A stretch of DNA of 64,000 bases from positions 50,201,695-50,265,694 of the forward strand of contig NC_012872.2 in assembly GCF_000003195.3 (NCBI RefSeq), read 5' to 3'. The notes under the pieces are model-generated. The model was not told the origin of the DNA. It worked only from the letters and a program-made list of their open reading frames with translations, and searched no databases. This stretch comes from Sorghum bicolor (lineage: Eukaryota; Streptophyta; Magnoliopsida; Poales; Poaceae). The position numbers and the translations under genes were made by a program. Within the stretch, counting starts at the first letter, position 1; every line of letters begins with the position of its first letter. Positions 45,335 to 55,686 of this stretch are shown piece by piece.

Positions 45335-45903
45335 TTCAAGTTTTTATAATTAACCCGCAGTCCAAACCTTTCTGCTCCACTTCCGGCCTCCCACCCCCGA
45401 AAACCTAGCCCGACATCTCGATCCCTCTCTCCTCTCCCCGCCGTCGCCGTCGTCGTCGCCTCCACACCTCAATCCCTCGCTGCGCAGCCGTCACATAGCC
45501 ATCCCTCCAGGCCGCGCGAGATCTCGTGGTCCGGCAGAGCCGCTTGAGATCCCGTGGTTCGCCAATCGGGCAGACCTCATCTCCCCTACGGTGTACGATC
45601 AAGGAACTTGTTCTTCCTTCTCCTTACCTCAAGCTCCCTTGGTGCGGGATGGAGGGCGAGGTCCTCCGCGTGGATCTCGGTGCCGCCTGTCAGGTTCGTC
45701 TTGCCTCGGCCCCCCACACTCGTCTGCGTGGTGGCGTGCCTTGTCCAGTAGCATTGGCTCTACTATGTCCTCCTCCTGTCTTGACTCGACCTTGGCTCTC
45801 CTCGCCTCCAGACTCAAGACCAGGTGTGTTGCGCAATGCAACATATGCAAAATTACAGACCCTAGCTTGCTGTACTATTTTTCAATTAGAAATAATGTAC
45901 TAG
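45335..45903 (+). promoter_or_regulatory. Candidate host promoter and first exon
   Basis: A TATA-like TTTTTATAATTAA (about 45335) is followed by a C-rich, CTCTCC/GCCGTC-rich leader typical of grass 5' untranslated regions. The first ATG after it is at 45649, opening an 84-codon frame to 45903 (MEGEVLRVDLGAACQ...). Possible splice donors are CAG|GTTCGT (about 45694) and CCAG|GTGTGT (about 45822). No protein family was recognised. It could be a gene fragment, a captured exon in a dead transposon, or a non-coding transcript. Confidence 0.35.
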
Positions 45904-47022
45904 GATTTATACAATTTCTGAGATGAATAAATATTATTTTTGCGTTGGTGTAGAGTGTTTTCTAGAAAATATATAATAACCTGTATAGATTTGTACATTT
46001 GTTTTCCCAATCGTACAAACCAAACTTTTTCTAATCTGCACAAATTTAGATGAGCATGATTTAATTCTGTGTTTTGACATGTTTGTTATTACAGGCTTGT
46101 TGTTGGGTCACTTGGTTAAAAGAGAATAATCCATTTCAACTTCATACCGTCCTTTGAAATTATTACGAGCCTTGGAGAAAGCTAAAATAAAAAATGTAAT
46201 TGCAAATTAGAGATGAGGATGCCATTCTTGATGTTTCTGGAAGCAATAGTTTTACTGACATATGTTTGATGTTTGCAAACAGAAATTGCTTAAATGAGTT
46301 GTCCTAAAGGGCACATGGAGCCTGAGTTATCACCGGTAGCATATATACTACTTGCCAAGATATTCATTACCTTCCCACGAGGTAAAGTGATACATTATAG
46401 ATTTAGAATTTGTAGCTTTTGACAGATCTGTGTAATGTTAGTTCTTCCATTGTTCAAATAGGCAGATTTCGGCTCAGTGGTTTGTGTACATGGTATTTAA
46501 GCGTCATATGTTGAGAATAAATTATTAGCTCAGATATCTAGCTTCACTGTTAAATGAACGTTGATTTACATGTGAGCTTACCTAACCAAATATGTTATTG
46601 TCTACTTCCTGTTCTTACTGTCTGGTCATTTTAAATTCTATTGTGTTAGAACAAATCAACATAAATTGTCTGCATTCTCTTTAAATATGTGCAACTATTT
46701 GAAACAGATAAACATGCTTTAATCTTTTAGTTTTTTCAGTGTTTGGATCTCCAGTTGCATACGCGATTCGGATGCCAAGTTGTAGGTATTTTCTTTATGA
46801 TATGGCTTGGACCTTTCTTCTGCCCATGGTGGTGAACTGGTAAGCCAGATTTCTTGGTATCCTTATCATGCGTGTGTGCTTAATACGAGATCCACAAGCT
46901 TATGAATTATCTTGTGATAACCAAATCCCCTGGGTATTTTAGATTGAATGCCTTCTGTGCTTTGAGAAATAGCTTGACCTCACAGTAAACTATTTGGGAT
47001 TTTCAAAATGCAGTGACAGTTG
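45904..47022 (+). other. Low-copy DNA with possible exons
   Basis: AT-rich. An exon-like island at 46740-46785 has a good polypyrimidine tract and AG before it and TAG|GTATTT after it. Another acceptor-like site (TGTTATTACAG|GC) is near 46094 and a donor (CTG|GTAAGC) near 46838. No continuous protein can be built from these. Confidence 0.3.
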
Positions 47023-47265
47023 GGCTTTGTTTACTTCCTACCAAAAACCCAAAATTTTTCAAGATTCCCCATCACATCGAATCTTTAGACGTATGCTTGG
47101 AGTATTAAATATAGATGAAAATAAAAACTAATTACACAGTTTGGTCGAAATTGACAAGACGAATCTTTTGAGCCTAGTTAGTCTATGGTTGGACAATAAT
47201 TACCACAAACAAACGAAAAAGCTACAGTGTAACAAAATGTTTTGGTTGAGGAACTAAACACGGCC
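47023..47265. mobile_element. MITE of the GGCCNTGTTTAGTTCC type
   Basis: 243 bp with inverted ends GGCTTTGTTTACTTCC and (complement) GGCCGTGTTTAGTTCC, and a TTG duplication on both sides (47020-47022, 47266-47268). The interior phrases ACGAATCTTTTGAGCCTAGT and GCTACAGTGTAACAAAAT are characteristic of a very common sorghum-clade MITE. The 3-bp duplication suggests a PIF/Harbinger (Tourist) origin. Confidence 0.8.
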
Positions 47266-47268
47266 TTG

Positions 47269-48789
47269 GTGAACAAATAACTGAGGTGCATAATCCTCTT
47301 AGAGCAGCTGAGCCCTTGCTTCTATAGTGGTTAAGCTCTTCTCTTTTGTTTTAATGCTAGGATTCAGGGACAATTTGTGCAATAATTATTGTTCCAAAAG
47401 TCAATTTGTGTTCCTTCATTGCTAGGATTTTGTCAACATCTATTTTGCATAGTGTCTGTGTGCCTGATCAGGGACATTAAACTTGGTTAGTTTAATACAA
47501 ATTTAATGTCTTCCTTTCTGTTAAATCATTTTGAGGCATTTTTAGGTTGTCAACCAATTCAATAGCACTGGATATTTGTTATAATAAAATTAAATTATTA
47601 GTACTTCTATTGGAGCTTTAGCCTATGATTCCCTTGAATGTAGAGTTCTAGCATGTTACAGGATTACAGCTCAATTTCTAACTACTGAAGATTATTTTTT
47701 CCTGTAGGAGCAACAGAAAAGAATTAGGAAATTCATCCACATACATCTGATATCCTTTTTGTAGACTATTTATATAAGTTTTTCCTCTCTCAAATACATA
47801 GTCCTGTGGATGTACATCCTGACATTGCTGCCATGATAGGTTTTGGTGGGTTAAAACATAGGCAAGGTTCATTTATATAATTGGAGCTTGCACTTTTACA
47901 CTCAGTTATATATATATCCTTCACTTTAGTTACACAGAAATATTGGCTTTCTAGCATAATCTGATGGAGGTGGCTATTGGCTTTACCTTTTGTCTTCCAT
48001 TATCTTTTTAGCAAGAATACTTTTGTGGCTAAAGCGAAGGATCACCTTATGTTTGGATCAGCATTTCTAAGCTACCGGCTATAGTGTTCGGTAGTTATGA
48101 ATTCTAAGGTGTTTCTAAGGTGTAATAGTTGGGTATGTAATGTATGACAAAATAGCTATTCTAGCATGCATGTAATGAAGGATCTTGTAATTTATAGCTA
48201 AACAGAACCATAACAACTGTGATGGCCGTACAACTTGTTTTTATATTCAAATGCTTCATGATTTGTACTAAGTATTTAATGATATGATATATGATGTGAT
48301 GCTATGGTAATAGTGGTGATAAATGTACTTTGTATTTTAGCTATATAAATTATGCATAGATTGTTTTGTACTCAAATCATTGTAGGGCGCCTGATGTTCT
48401 AGTGACATGCATGACAGGTGAGAGATATGAAGATCTAAGGAATAGCAGATGGCACAAGCACACAGGCGATGAGGCGGACCACCTGTCAAATTCCTATTAG
48501 CACTCATGCAGATTCCCGCCGCTGCATGCCGGGCTATACATGGGTGCATGAAAGATAGATTGTTCTCCAATTTAATTCTATCATTAAGGTTCAAAGTTGC
48601 GTGGGCCATCTGTGGCTTTCGGGAGCATGTGATGCGGCTGATCGGAGATGCATGCTTGGAGAGCACAAAAGATGAAAAGAAATATTATTGGCATATATAT
48701 TTATCCTCATTCATAATTTTTTTTAAAAAAAACATGTAACACCTGAAAAAAAAAGAAAGGCTACCACCACGCGTCTCATATTTATAATG
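47269..48789. other. Intergenic DNA, nothing recognised
   Basis: AT-rich; short ORFs on both strands without family resemblance or codon character. No repeat ends recognised. Confidence 0.5.
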
Positions 48790-48895
48790 CAAATGAAATA
48801 CTCCTTAGACATATATACACTATGTCTATATTCATACTAAAAATAATATATTTGGAAACATCAAAATGCTTATACTTTGAAATGGAGGGAGTATT
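48790..48895. mobile_element. Stowaway-like MITE fragment
   Basis: Ends with ATGGAGGGAGTAT, the inverse of the ACTCCCTCC Stowaway terminus. The left end, ATACTCCTTAGACATA, is a poor match. Confidence 0.4.
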
Positions 48896-49084
48896 GAACT
48901 AGCTGTGCGAGTATTGTCTTCAAATTAAAGGACAAGAAGATTAGTTAATGATTCTTTAAGGTTGATTTTTACTGACTTCTCTTAGGGACATATCTATTCA
49001 ATTATCTAACTTAGAGTTAATTAGCTGGTGCAAAAAGCAAGAGACTTAAGCAAAGAGTAAGTCCATAAGACGTTTCACGGTACT

Positions 49085-49104
49085 CCTCTCTCTCTCTCTC
49101 CCAA
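49085..49104. repeat. (CT)n microsatellite
   Basis: A run of CT dinucleotides of about 20 bp. Confidence 0.8.
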
Positions 49105-49210
49105 CACGATATGCCAACTGTTCTCTCTCATCTTCTCCATTTTTTTAGATAATGAATTTTTTTTTGGCTTCAATCCTCTTCAAAAAGAGGCATCAGTCCA
49201 AAGCTAAACA

Positions 49211-49213
49211 AAT

Positions 49214-49295
<82 letters not shown>
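49211..49295. repeat. (AT)n microsatellite
   Basis: About 85 bp of AT dinucleotides with two AAA interruptions. Likely polymorphic and prone to assembly error. Confidence 0.95.
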
Positions 49296-49297
<2 letters not shown>

Positions 49298-49990
49298 GAT
49301 AAATGCCTATAGTAGTTTCACCACATTATCATTGTAAGTGGAATGATGCGAAGAATTCATGATTCTAAGACTCAACGCACCTAATTAAGTCATCTGATGT
49401 TCGTGATCATCCATTATGAGCTGCAATATATATAGAGCCCAGAAACGAAGCCAGTATCATCTGAATTAAACCTGTAAAAACATTTTTTGGCGGCATTATT
49501 CCTACTGTTGTCTCTCATATCCTCCATATTTGTTTGCCACATTAGAGCTAGTGCGCTAGCTTATATTGTTGGGGACAACAGGAAGAACGTTTGTAACATT
49601 GAATAATGGAGATATGACGGCTGAGGTGAAAAATATGAAGAAGCGTCATCAGCCTTTCGACAAATATAAACGAATGTAGATTGTGAAATGGCCCGTATAT
49701 ATTCGAACGGTGTGGCTGATGACGACCGTACCATGCATGGTCCGTTTGACGGTGAACGGGATAGTTGTTAGCAATTAGTAGTAAGATGGAAACTAAAGCG
49801 ACAAGAAGAGATGCCCCGGCCCGACGGAGCGGAGCGCTCTCTCCGGCTTTATGGACTGCCCAGGATCGGAATGGGATGCCCACTTTGCAAGATCAACCGA
49901 ATCCACACACACACAGAGACACATCGATCAGGATGCTCCACCTGCTGGTGATGACGATGATTAATGGACCAACGACGGCCGGGATGAGGT
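49296..49990. other. Intergenic DNA, no gene recognised
   Basis: A TATA-like CAATATATATAGAGCC lies near 49422. A frame open from 49765 to 50379 reads through the hairpin below and has no recognisable domain; it is not called as a gene. Confidence 0.45.
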
Positions 49991-50066
49991 CGATCCAAGC
50001 CAAAGTGAGCAGGAGTAACCGCACCGGCGGTGGTGCGGTTACTCCTGCTCACTTTGACTTCGATCG
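49991..50066. repeat. Long perfect hairpin
   Basis: Arms 50001-50025 and 50032-50056 are exact reverse complements (25 bp) around the 6-base loop GGCGGT. With two mismatches the stem extends by 10 more positions (49991-50000 with 50057-50066). It could be a young microRNA-like or siRNA hairpin, a small inverted duplication or a foldback transposon remnant. Confidence 0.9.
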
Positions 50067-51805
50067 CGTATGTTCAGCTGATGATGAGCCTGTGCGTTGC
50101 GTGGGCATGGAATTTTCTCTGTGGTGGGGGCCTGTTGACCTCTCCTTATCTCTTGGGTTTTCTCATCCTTCTGCTCCTCCATTATTGCCGCAACATATAT
50201 ATATATATTGTTCCTTGATCTTGATCCCTAGGAAGATGGAGATGTCTAGTGAGAGTGATGCAAAGAGCTTGCTTGCTTGCTCAGAATATATGGGAATGAA
50301 TTGCATTGCATTGGAGAAAAACGATTCAGTTCCCACATGGGAAGAGAAACAGATATATTCCCAACGAGATAGATCATGAGGAGAATGACTGCGTATATAC
50401 GTATTATATATGATCTTTAGCTTTAAACAAATTGCCGCATACGAGCGATTACTTTACATATATAGGCTGCTTACCGTTTCCATAACATATAGGAGTACTC
50501 CATAAGAGAATCATGTCTATATATTATCAGTATGTACAGTTGACACCTCCACATGTAACTGTTCTAATTGCTTGGTAACTGTCTAGTCTGACAAAAATGT
50601 TACCCGCATGCACAAAGGAAGGTCTCTAAAGAAAACAGAGCGCTTTGTGATAGATTCTTTGTTCAATTCTCTCCACAGCGCATCTATTTCTTTCCATGTC
50701 CCCATCTATCCCATTTTTCATTCTTTCCACCTTTCCAGGTTAACCTTAGAAACAGTGAACATTTATCCATGATGCACAGTTTGAAAGTTCTGTTGGGGAA
50801 GAATCTTCTCTTCTTGTCTATTATACGTTGCTATATATATTATTATCAGCTAGCTAGCTATCAAGTGCCTTTATCCCTTCCATGGCAAAACAAGCGTCTT
50901 AAATAGTATTATCCTAGCACCATGCAGCCTCTAGCTTTCCCGACCAATCTTCAGTTTGGTTCCTGGCTTGCAGAATTTGTACAAACTTTTCCTCAATGAT
51001 GCAATCTTTTTGTCTCCTAAATATCTCTTTTTTTTAGTAGCTGCTTTCGGGACTCTAGGCTTTCTAGATGATCTTCATCCTTGATAAAGTCTAATTTTTA
51101 ATTCCGGGTTGTCTGGTTTGCATGGGAAAGTAGCTTGGAGAAAACGTACTATGGACCAAAAAATCTGCATGTCGTCGTTGGTGAAGATCAAGCATATATC
51201 CTTTTCTAAAGGCTGTGTAACTTTGGTGGTTGAATGATAACATATCCAATAGAATTTACATTGTTTGCTAGTATACGTATATACAAGTGTTGTCTCATGG
51301 AGATGCAATGTGATAAACGTGGGTAATCATAGGCAAAGTGCTAAGCACAGTATGTTTTAAAATTTTTTTTTGTCCCAAAGCGCATCTTTTGACTGTTCTT
51401 GCAATTTTGAAACTAAACACTCCTGCCAACCTTAACCAGAGTTGTCAATAGTTCATTAGGCTACAACAATATTGCTTAAGCTGGCTGTGTACGTATATCA
51501 TTCGTGTATATAGAGGCCAGACTAATGAATTCATATCAAAAAAACAGTATTGCTTAAGCATACTAGGGTCGTTTGATCAAAGGATTGAAAGTTCGAAGGA
51601 CCTAAACATATTGATTTTTCAACTGGGCGAGACTTCCATGAACTCGGCCTTGATTTTTTTTGGCTAACTTTGGGCTTTATTTGAGAATCTTAATAATAAA
51701 TATAACTTTCGAAGTTATCATCCCAGGGGCGAAGGTAGGTAGTAATTAGAGGGCCAAATTTTGTGAAAACAATGATTCACTAATACACAGAGGTACTATA
51801 CAGGC
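50067..51805. other. Intergenic DNA, no gene recognised
   Basis: AT-rich with short TATA and AT runs. No open frame with family resemblance, and no complete transposon ends were seen. Confidence 0.5.
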
Positions 51806-53362
51806 TGAAAGGATCAAGATGCCCAAGAGAGGGGGTGAATTGCGCTTCTCTAAAAATTTAAGCAACCTATAAACTCCAATTCAACCCTTTGTGCCTAGGT
51901 ATGTTCTAGAGAGCTACCGGATAAAAGTTTTGCAACCTAGTTCCAATCATATTCTAGTATGGCAATTCTAGGAATGTAAATGCTCAAAGTAAATGCTAGA
52001 ATATAAAGGATGAGAGCAAGAAGAATGCGATGATGTTTTGCCGAGGTATCGGAGAGTCGCCACTCTCCACTAGTCCTCGTTGGAGCACCCGCGCAAGGGC
52101 CTTGCTCCCCCTCAGTCCACGCAAGGACCAAGTGCTCTCTACGGGCTGATTCTTCAACACTCCATCGTGGTGAATCGCCCAAAACCCCTGACAAGCTTGA
52201 CACGAGCCACCCACAAGAACTCCAAGCGGTCTTCGTGTCTCCAATCACCATCGAACCATCTAGGTGATGGTGATCACCAAGAGTAACAAGCAAAGAACTC
52301 TTACTTGACCCCAACAAGGCTCTAGAGAGTGGTGGATGCACACTTGAACTCTTGGAACTCAACTAGAGAGGGATTCACTCAAGAAATCACTCAATTCTCA
52401 ATCCTATCTAGGCTCTTGCTTCTCTTTTGTACCACAAGGTGTTTCTCAACTGATCAAATAGGCAAGAGACCTCCCATGGATGAGGTGAAGGAGTATAAAT
52501 ACACCCCATCAAGTCCAAGGGTCGGCCACCTGAATTCCTTAGAAAATGGGAGCACCGGACGCGCTCAATGTTGCACCGAACGCACTCCGCAGAGCATCTG
52601 ATGCTCCATCAACGGCTATTTGTACTTGATCTGCCACACATCAGACGCACTCACAGTGGGTCCAATGACTCACAGAGACAGCGTCCGGTGAGAGGGCAAA
52701 CTTCAACCCTCTCTGGGTAAGAGACCGGACGCACCCCGGCGAGTCCGGTGCGTGCGTCCGGTGCTCGGTCACACTGCAGACCTCCCTAGGTATGGGACCG
52801 GACGCACCCCAGCGAGTCCGGTGTGTGTGTCCGGTGCCTAACCCTAGGCACCCAGACACGTTGACCCTAGTCAGCACCACTAGACGCACTCACAGAGCAT
52901 CCGGTGCTAGTGTCTCGTGCTTGTTTCAGCACCCAAACTTTGTCGAAACGCAATCTTTCCAAAACAAAGTTTGTTCCTCTAGATCTAAGGACTTCCTTAG
53001 AGCTGCCTAGTGCTAGGTTTACCAAGTGTGCACCACATCTAAACCTAAGGCCTTTCCTAGGTCAAGCTACCCGCTCAATGCCCCCTTAATAGTGCGGTCA
53101 AAGGAAAAACAAAGTTCTAAACTACTCTAAGTGCCCTTCTTCACCATATGGCACCTAGACCTAGTCTAGTCTTGACGATGTCCAACCATCCTTTGAAAAC
53201 CGAAATGATTTCCACCATTAAGTCGGCATGAACGATCTAGTCCATCGATCACCATTACCATGACCTAACATAAATGACTTTGCCTCTGCAAAACACACGT
53301 TAGTCATAGTAATCAACATTGTCATTAATCACCGAAACTTATTAGGGGCCTAGATGTTTTCA
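51806..53362 (-). repeat. 3' LTR of Sirevirus element J
   Basis: On the minus strand it starts TGAAAACATCTAGGCCCCTA and ends CATCTTGATCCTTTCA, both typical of Sirevirus (Ty1/copia) LTRs. Length is 1557 bp. A TATA-like box lies at 52493-52502. Nine copies of TCCGGTG or CACCGGA cluster within 52550-52910, including two copies, about 73 bp apart, of a longer segment. The polypurine tract adjoins at higher coordinates, so this is the 3' LTR and the element body lies to the right. Its target duplication cannot be checked because the other end is outside the window. Confidence 0.8.
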
Positions 53363-53380
53363 ATCTCCCTCTTTTTGGTG
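53363..53380 (-). promoter_or_regulatory. Polypurine tract of element J
   Basis: On the minus strand CACCAAAAAGAGGGAGAT directly precedes the LTR; nearly identical to the conserved Sirevirus tract. Confidence 0.8.
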
Positions 53381-53903
53381 ATTGATGACAACAACCTCGA
53401 GTATGTTTGAAGTGAGGTTTTAAAATGACTTGGTTTCTATAAGCATGTGACAATAAGATCAAAAGGGATTAGTTATGCTTATATCAACCAAGCCTAATAT
53501 CCTGCATCCAAATATGTGAGATGTATACAACAGGATACAACTACATAAGGCTCATAAGATATCGGAGTAAGAACACAGAAGCAAAGCAATATGAGCCAAA
53601 CACATGACATAAAAGATATCATCATAAAGCATAAGACATGTCTCACAACCATAACACAAAGTAAAGTATCTCACAAATGCACGAAGTAAACATGATGCAT
53701 GAAGTGTAGCACACAAAAGAATCAAAAGATCCACTCACTAGCTCCCCCTAAGTCTAACATACTCTCCCTCTCCCCTTTTGGCATCAAGCGCCAAAAACCT
53801 AAGAAGCAGAAGGCGGAGGTGGAGCGGAGGAGTCACGTGGCACTGCCTCAAACTAAGTTGCATCGTCATCGGTGTCATCTCCAGTGGATTGAGAAGAAGC
53901 AAT
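53381..53903 (-). other. Sirevirus J 3' non-coding region with extra purine tracts and hairpin
   Basis: Two more purine-rich tracts on the minus strand (about 53750, TTAGGGGGAGC; 53760-53779, AAAAGGGGAGAGGGAGAG) and a hairpin TTTTGGC-loop-GCCAAAA (53776-53796). Multiple tracts before the 3' LTR are a known Sirevirus trait. Confidence 0.65.
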
Positions 53904-54328
53904 CTAACCCTTTGAAAGTGCACGAGCTGGTGAAGCAGTCTGGGTCGACTCAGTGTGCTCTGTAGTTGTCTGTGTCGCTGCCTGAGACTCATGTCCTGTG
54001 AAAGAAGCTAGCACGGACTTAGTAGCTGTCGCTGAGGTCTCTGGGACAGTAGAGGAAGGCCCAAGCTGCTCAGACGAAGCCACAGACAATGACAGATGCT
54101 CTATAGTGGTGACTGGCAGGGTAAAAGCTGTAGGAGCCTACTGTGGAGATGGTGTAGGCATACCAGTCAAAGCACTATACGAAAACGACAAGTCCTACCC
54201 TGTTGAAGAGTCCAGAACCAACTGAGAGGTAGAGGCAGACTGCAGAGTGAAGCCTAAGTGCAGAGGAGTGAACTAAGGCGTCTGCTCAAAGCCAGAAGAG
54301 ATAGCACCCTGAGACACCTGGTGCTATG
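53904..54328 (-). pseudogene. Sirevirus J env-position ORF, C-terminal part
   Basis: Minus-strand frame rich in Ser, Thr, Gln and Ala, ending at TAG 53904. It carries three in-frame stops, all TAG, at sites where the Gln-rich context suggests lost CAG codons. It continues, after a frameshift, from the part at 62286-63980; element F split the two. Confidence 0.55.
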
Positions 54329-55671
54329 TGTTGACACTCACTAACACCACTTGAATACTAGGTTGTCATCCCCAGCATGGCACTAGAGTGTACTATGGTA
54401 TTTATACGCACACAGATAATCCGCAAGCGCACGGATACCGTTGAAGCTTTTTACCCGGTTAAAGGTTTTATCATATCCACAGGGAAACGGGAGAACTGAT
54501 CTACGCTCTAACTTAACCAAGAAAGATAGATAATTGTAAATAGGAAAGATGGTAGAATTGAATAAGAACAATATTAAAGGTAAGATAACAGTGAGTGATA
54601 ATATGGGAATAGAGAGTAGAGCAATTCTAGTATATGGGCGATGGTAGCAGAATAGAGAGAATAACTATGGTTTCTCTACTTCAAAGGGGTATGTCTATGT
54701 CTGGGACGAACCATGTGATAAGAGTACACCACAAAGGATGCTTATCCTTAGGCCGATAAACCCTACCCGTCCTGCTAACGAGAGGTGGACTACAGAGGAC
54801 CAACGTAACTGTCACCTACGCGGCCTACCACACGATCCAGCTAGACAGGGGATATCCACAAGTAATCTAGGTCTAAGCACCACGCTTACACCTATACTAC
54901 AACTCTCACCTATAGTGTCCTATAGATTAGAAGTACTCAAAAGAGTTGTGAACCAGAACATACATGATTAGTAATTGCATAATGAATTAGAAGTAGATTA
55001 CCAGAGTCATCCCATGAGCAAGCTTGATTAGAGCTTGATCATGACGAAGTACAACCGGAGGAAGAACCGACAGGCCGGCCTCTCCTCTAATCCTCCTTCG
55101 CTCTCCATCTTGCTACTATCTAGATCTACTCTAGTTTAGAGAAGAGAGGAGAGCTCTCATCTCTAGACCCTAGCTTTTGCCCTGTCTATGAATAATGAAT
55201 AATGATCAAGGGGTGCCTCCTCCAGGGGCTAGGGGGTCTGGTTATATAGTCTTTTTCAGATGAATCTGGGCCATCGGATCAAACCGACATTGATCGTGTG
55301 GTTTTCCTTGAAGTATTAGGTCGGTGGAGCATGATCCGCGAAGTTGAAGCTGATTGGTTACTGTAGCTGGGCGGGCACCCATGGGACTTGGGCGGGCGCC
55401 CTGCCCCCAGGCCCGATCGGCCTCCCGTTCGTTCCCGTGGCTTCTGGAGTCTTCTAGATGGTAGAAAATTGCGCGGCACGTTAATATCTCTATGTAAACC
55501 CGACGTGTGAGCCTTTCTTTCATATTTCCTGATAACCCCCTGCAGAAATAGACAAACACCAAAACTCGTGGAATTCTGTCAGATAAAACCCTAAGTCTAG
55601 ATGTTGATTTCATTTAGATCCTTTTCTTTGTTTAATTGATAATTAAATTTGATACTTAAGGACCGTCAACA
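54329..55671 (-). repeat. 3' LTR of element F
   Basis: 1343 bp; TATA box (minus strand GACTATATAACC) near 55240; a GGGCGCCCGCCC box is at 55381-55397 on the opposite strand view. Confidence 0.92.
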
Positions 55672-55686
55672 AACTCCCCCAAGCTT
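55672..55686 (-). promoter_or_regulatory. Polypurine tract of F
   Basis: On the minus strand AAGCTTGGGGGAGTT touches the LTR start. Same sequence as in A and B. Confidence 0.88.

Noticed and set aside
49765..50379. 204-codon plus-strand ORF
   Set aside because: It reads straight through a perfect hairpin, its start is not ATG-supported in context, and no domain or codon pattern was seen.
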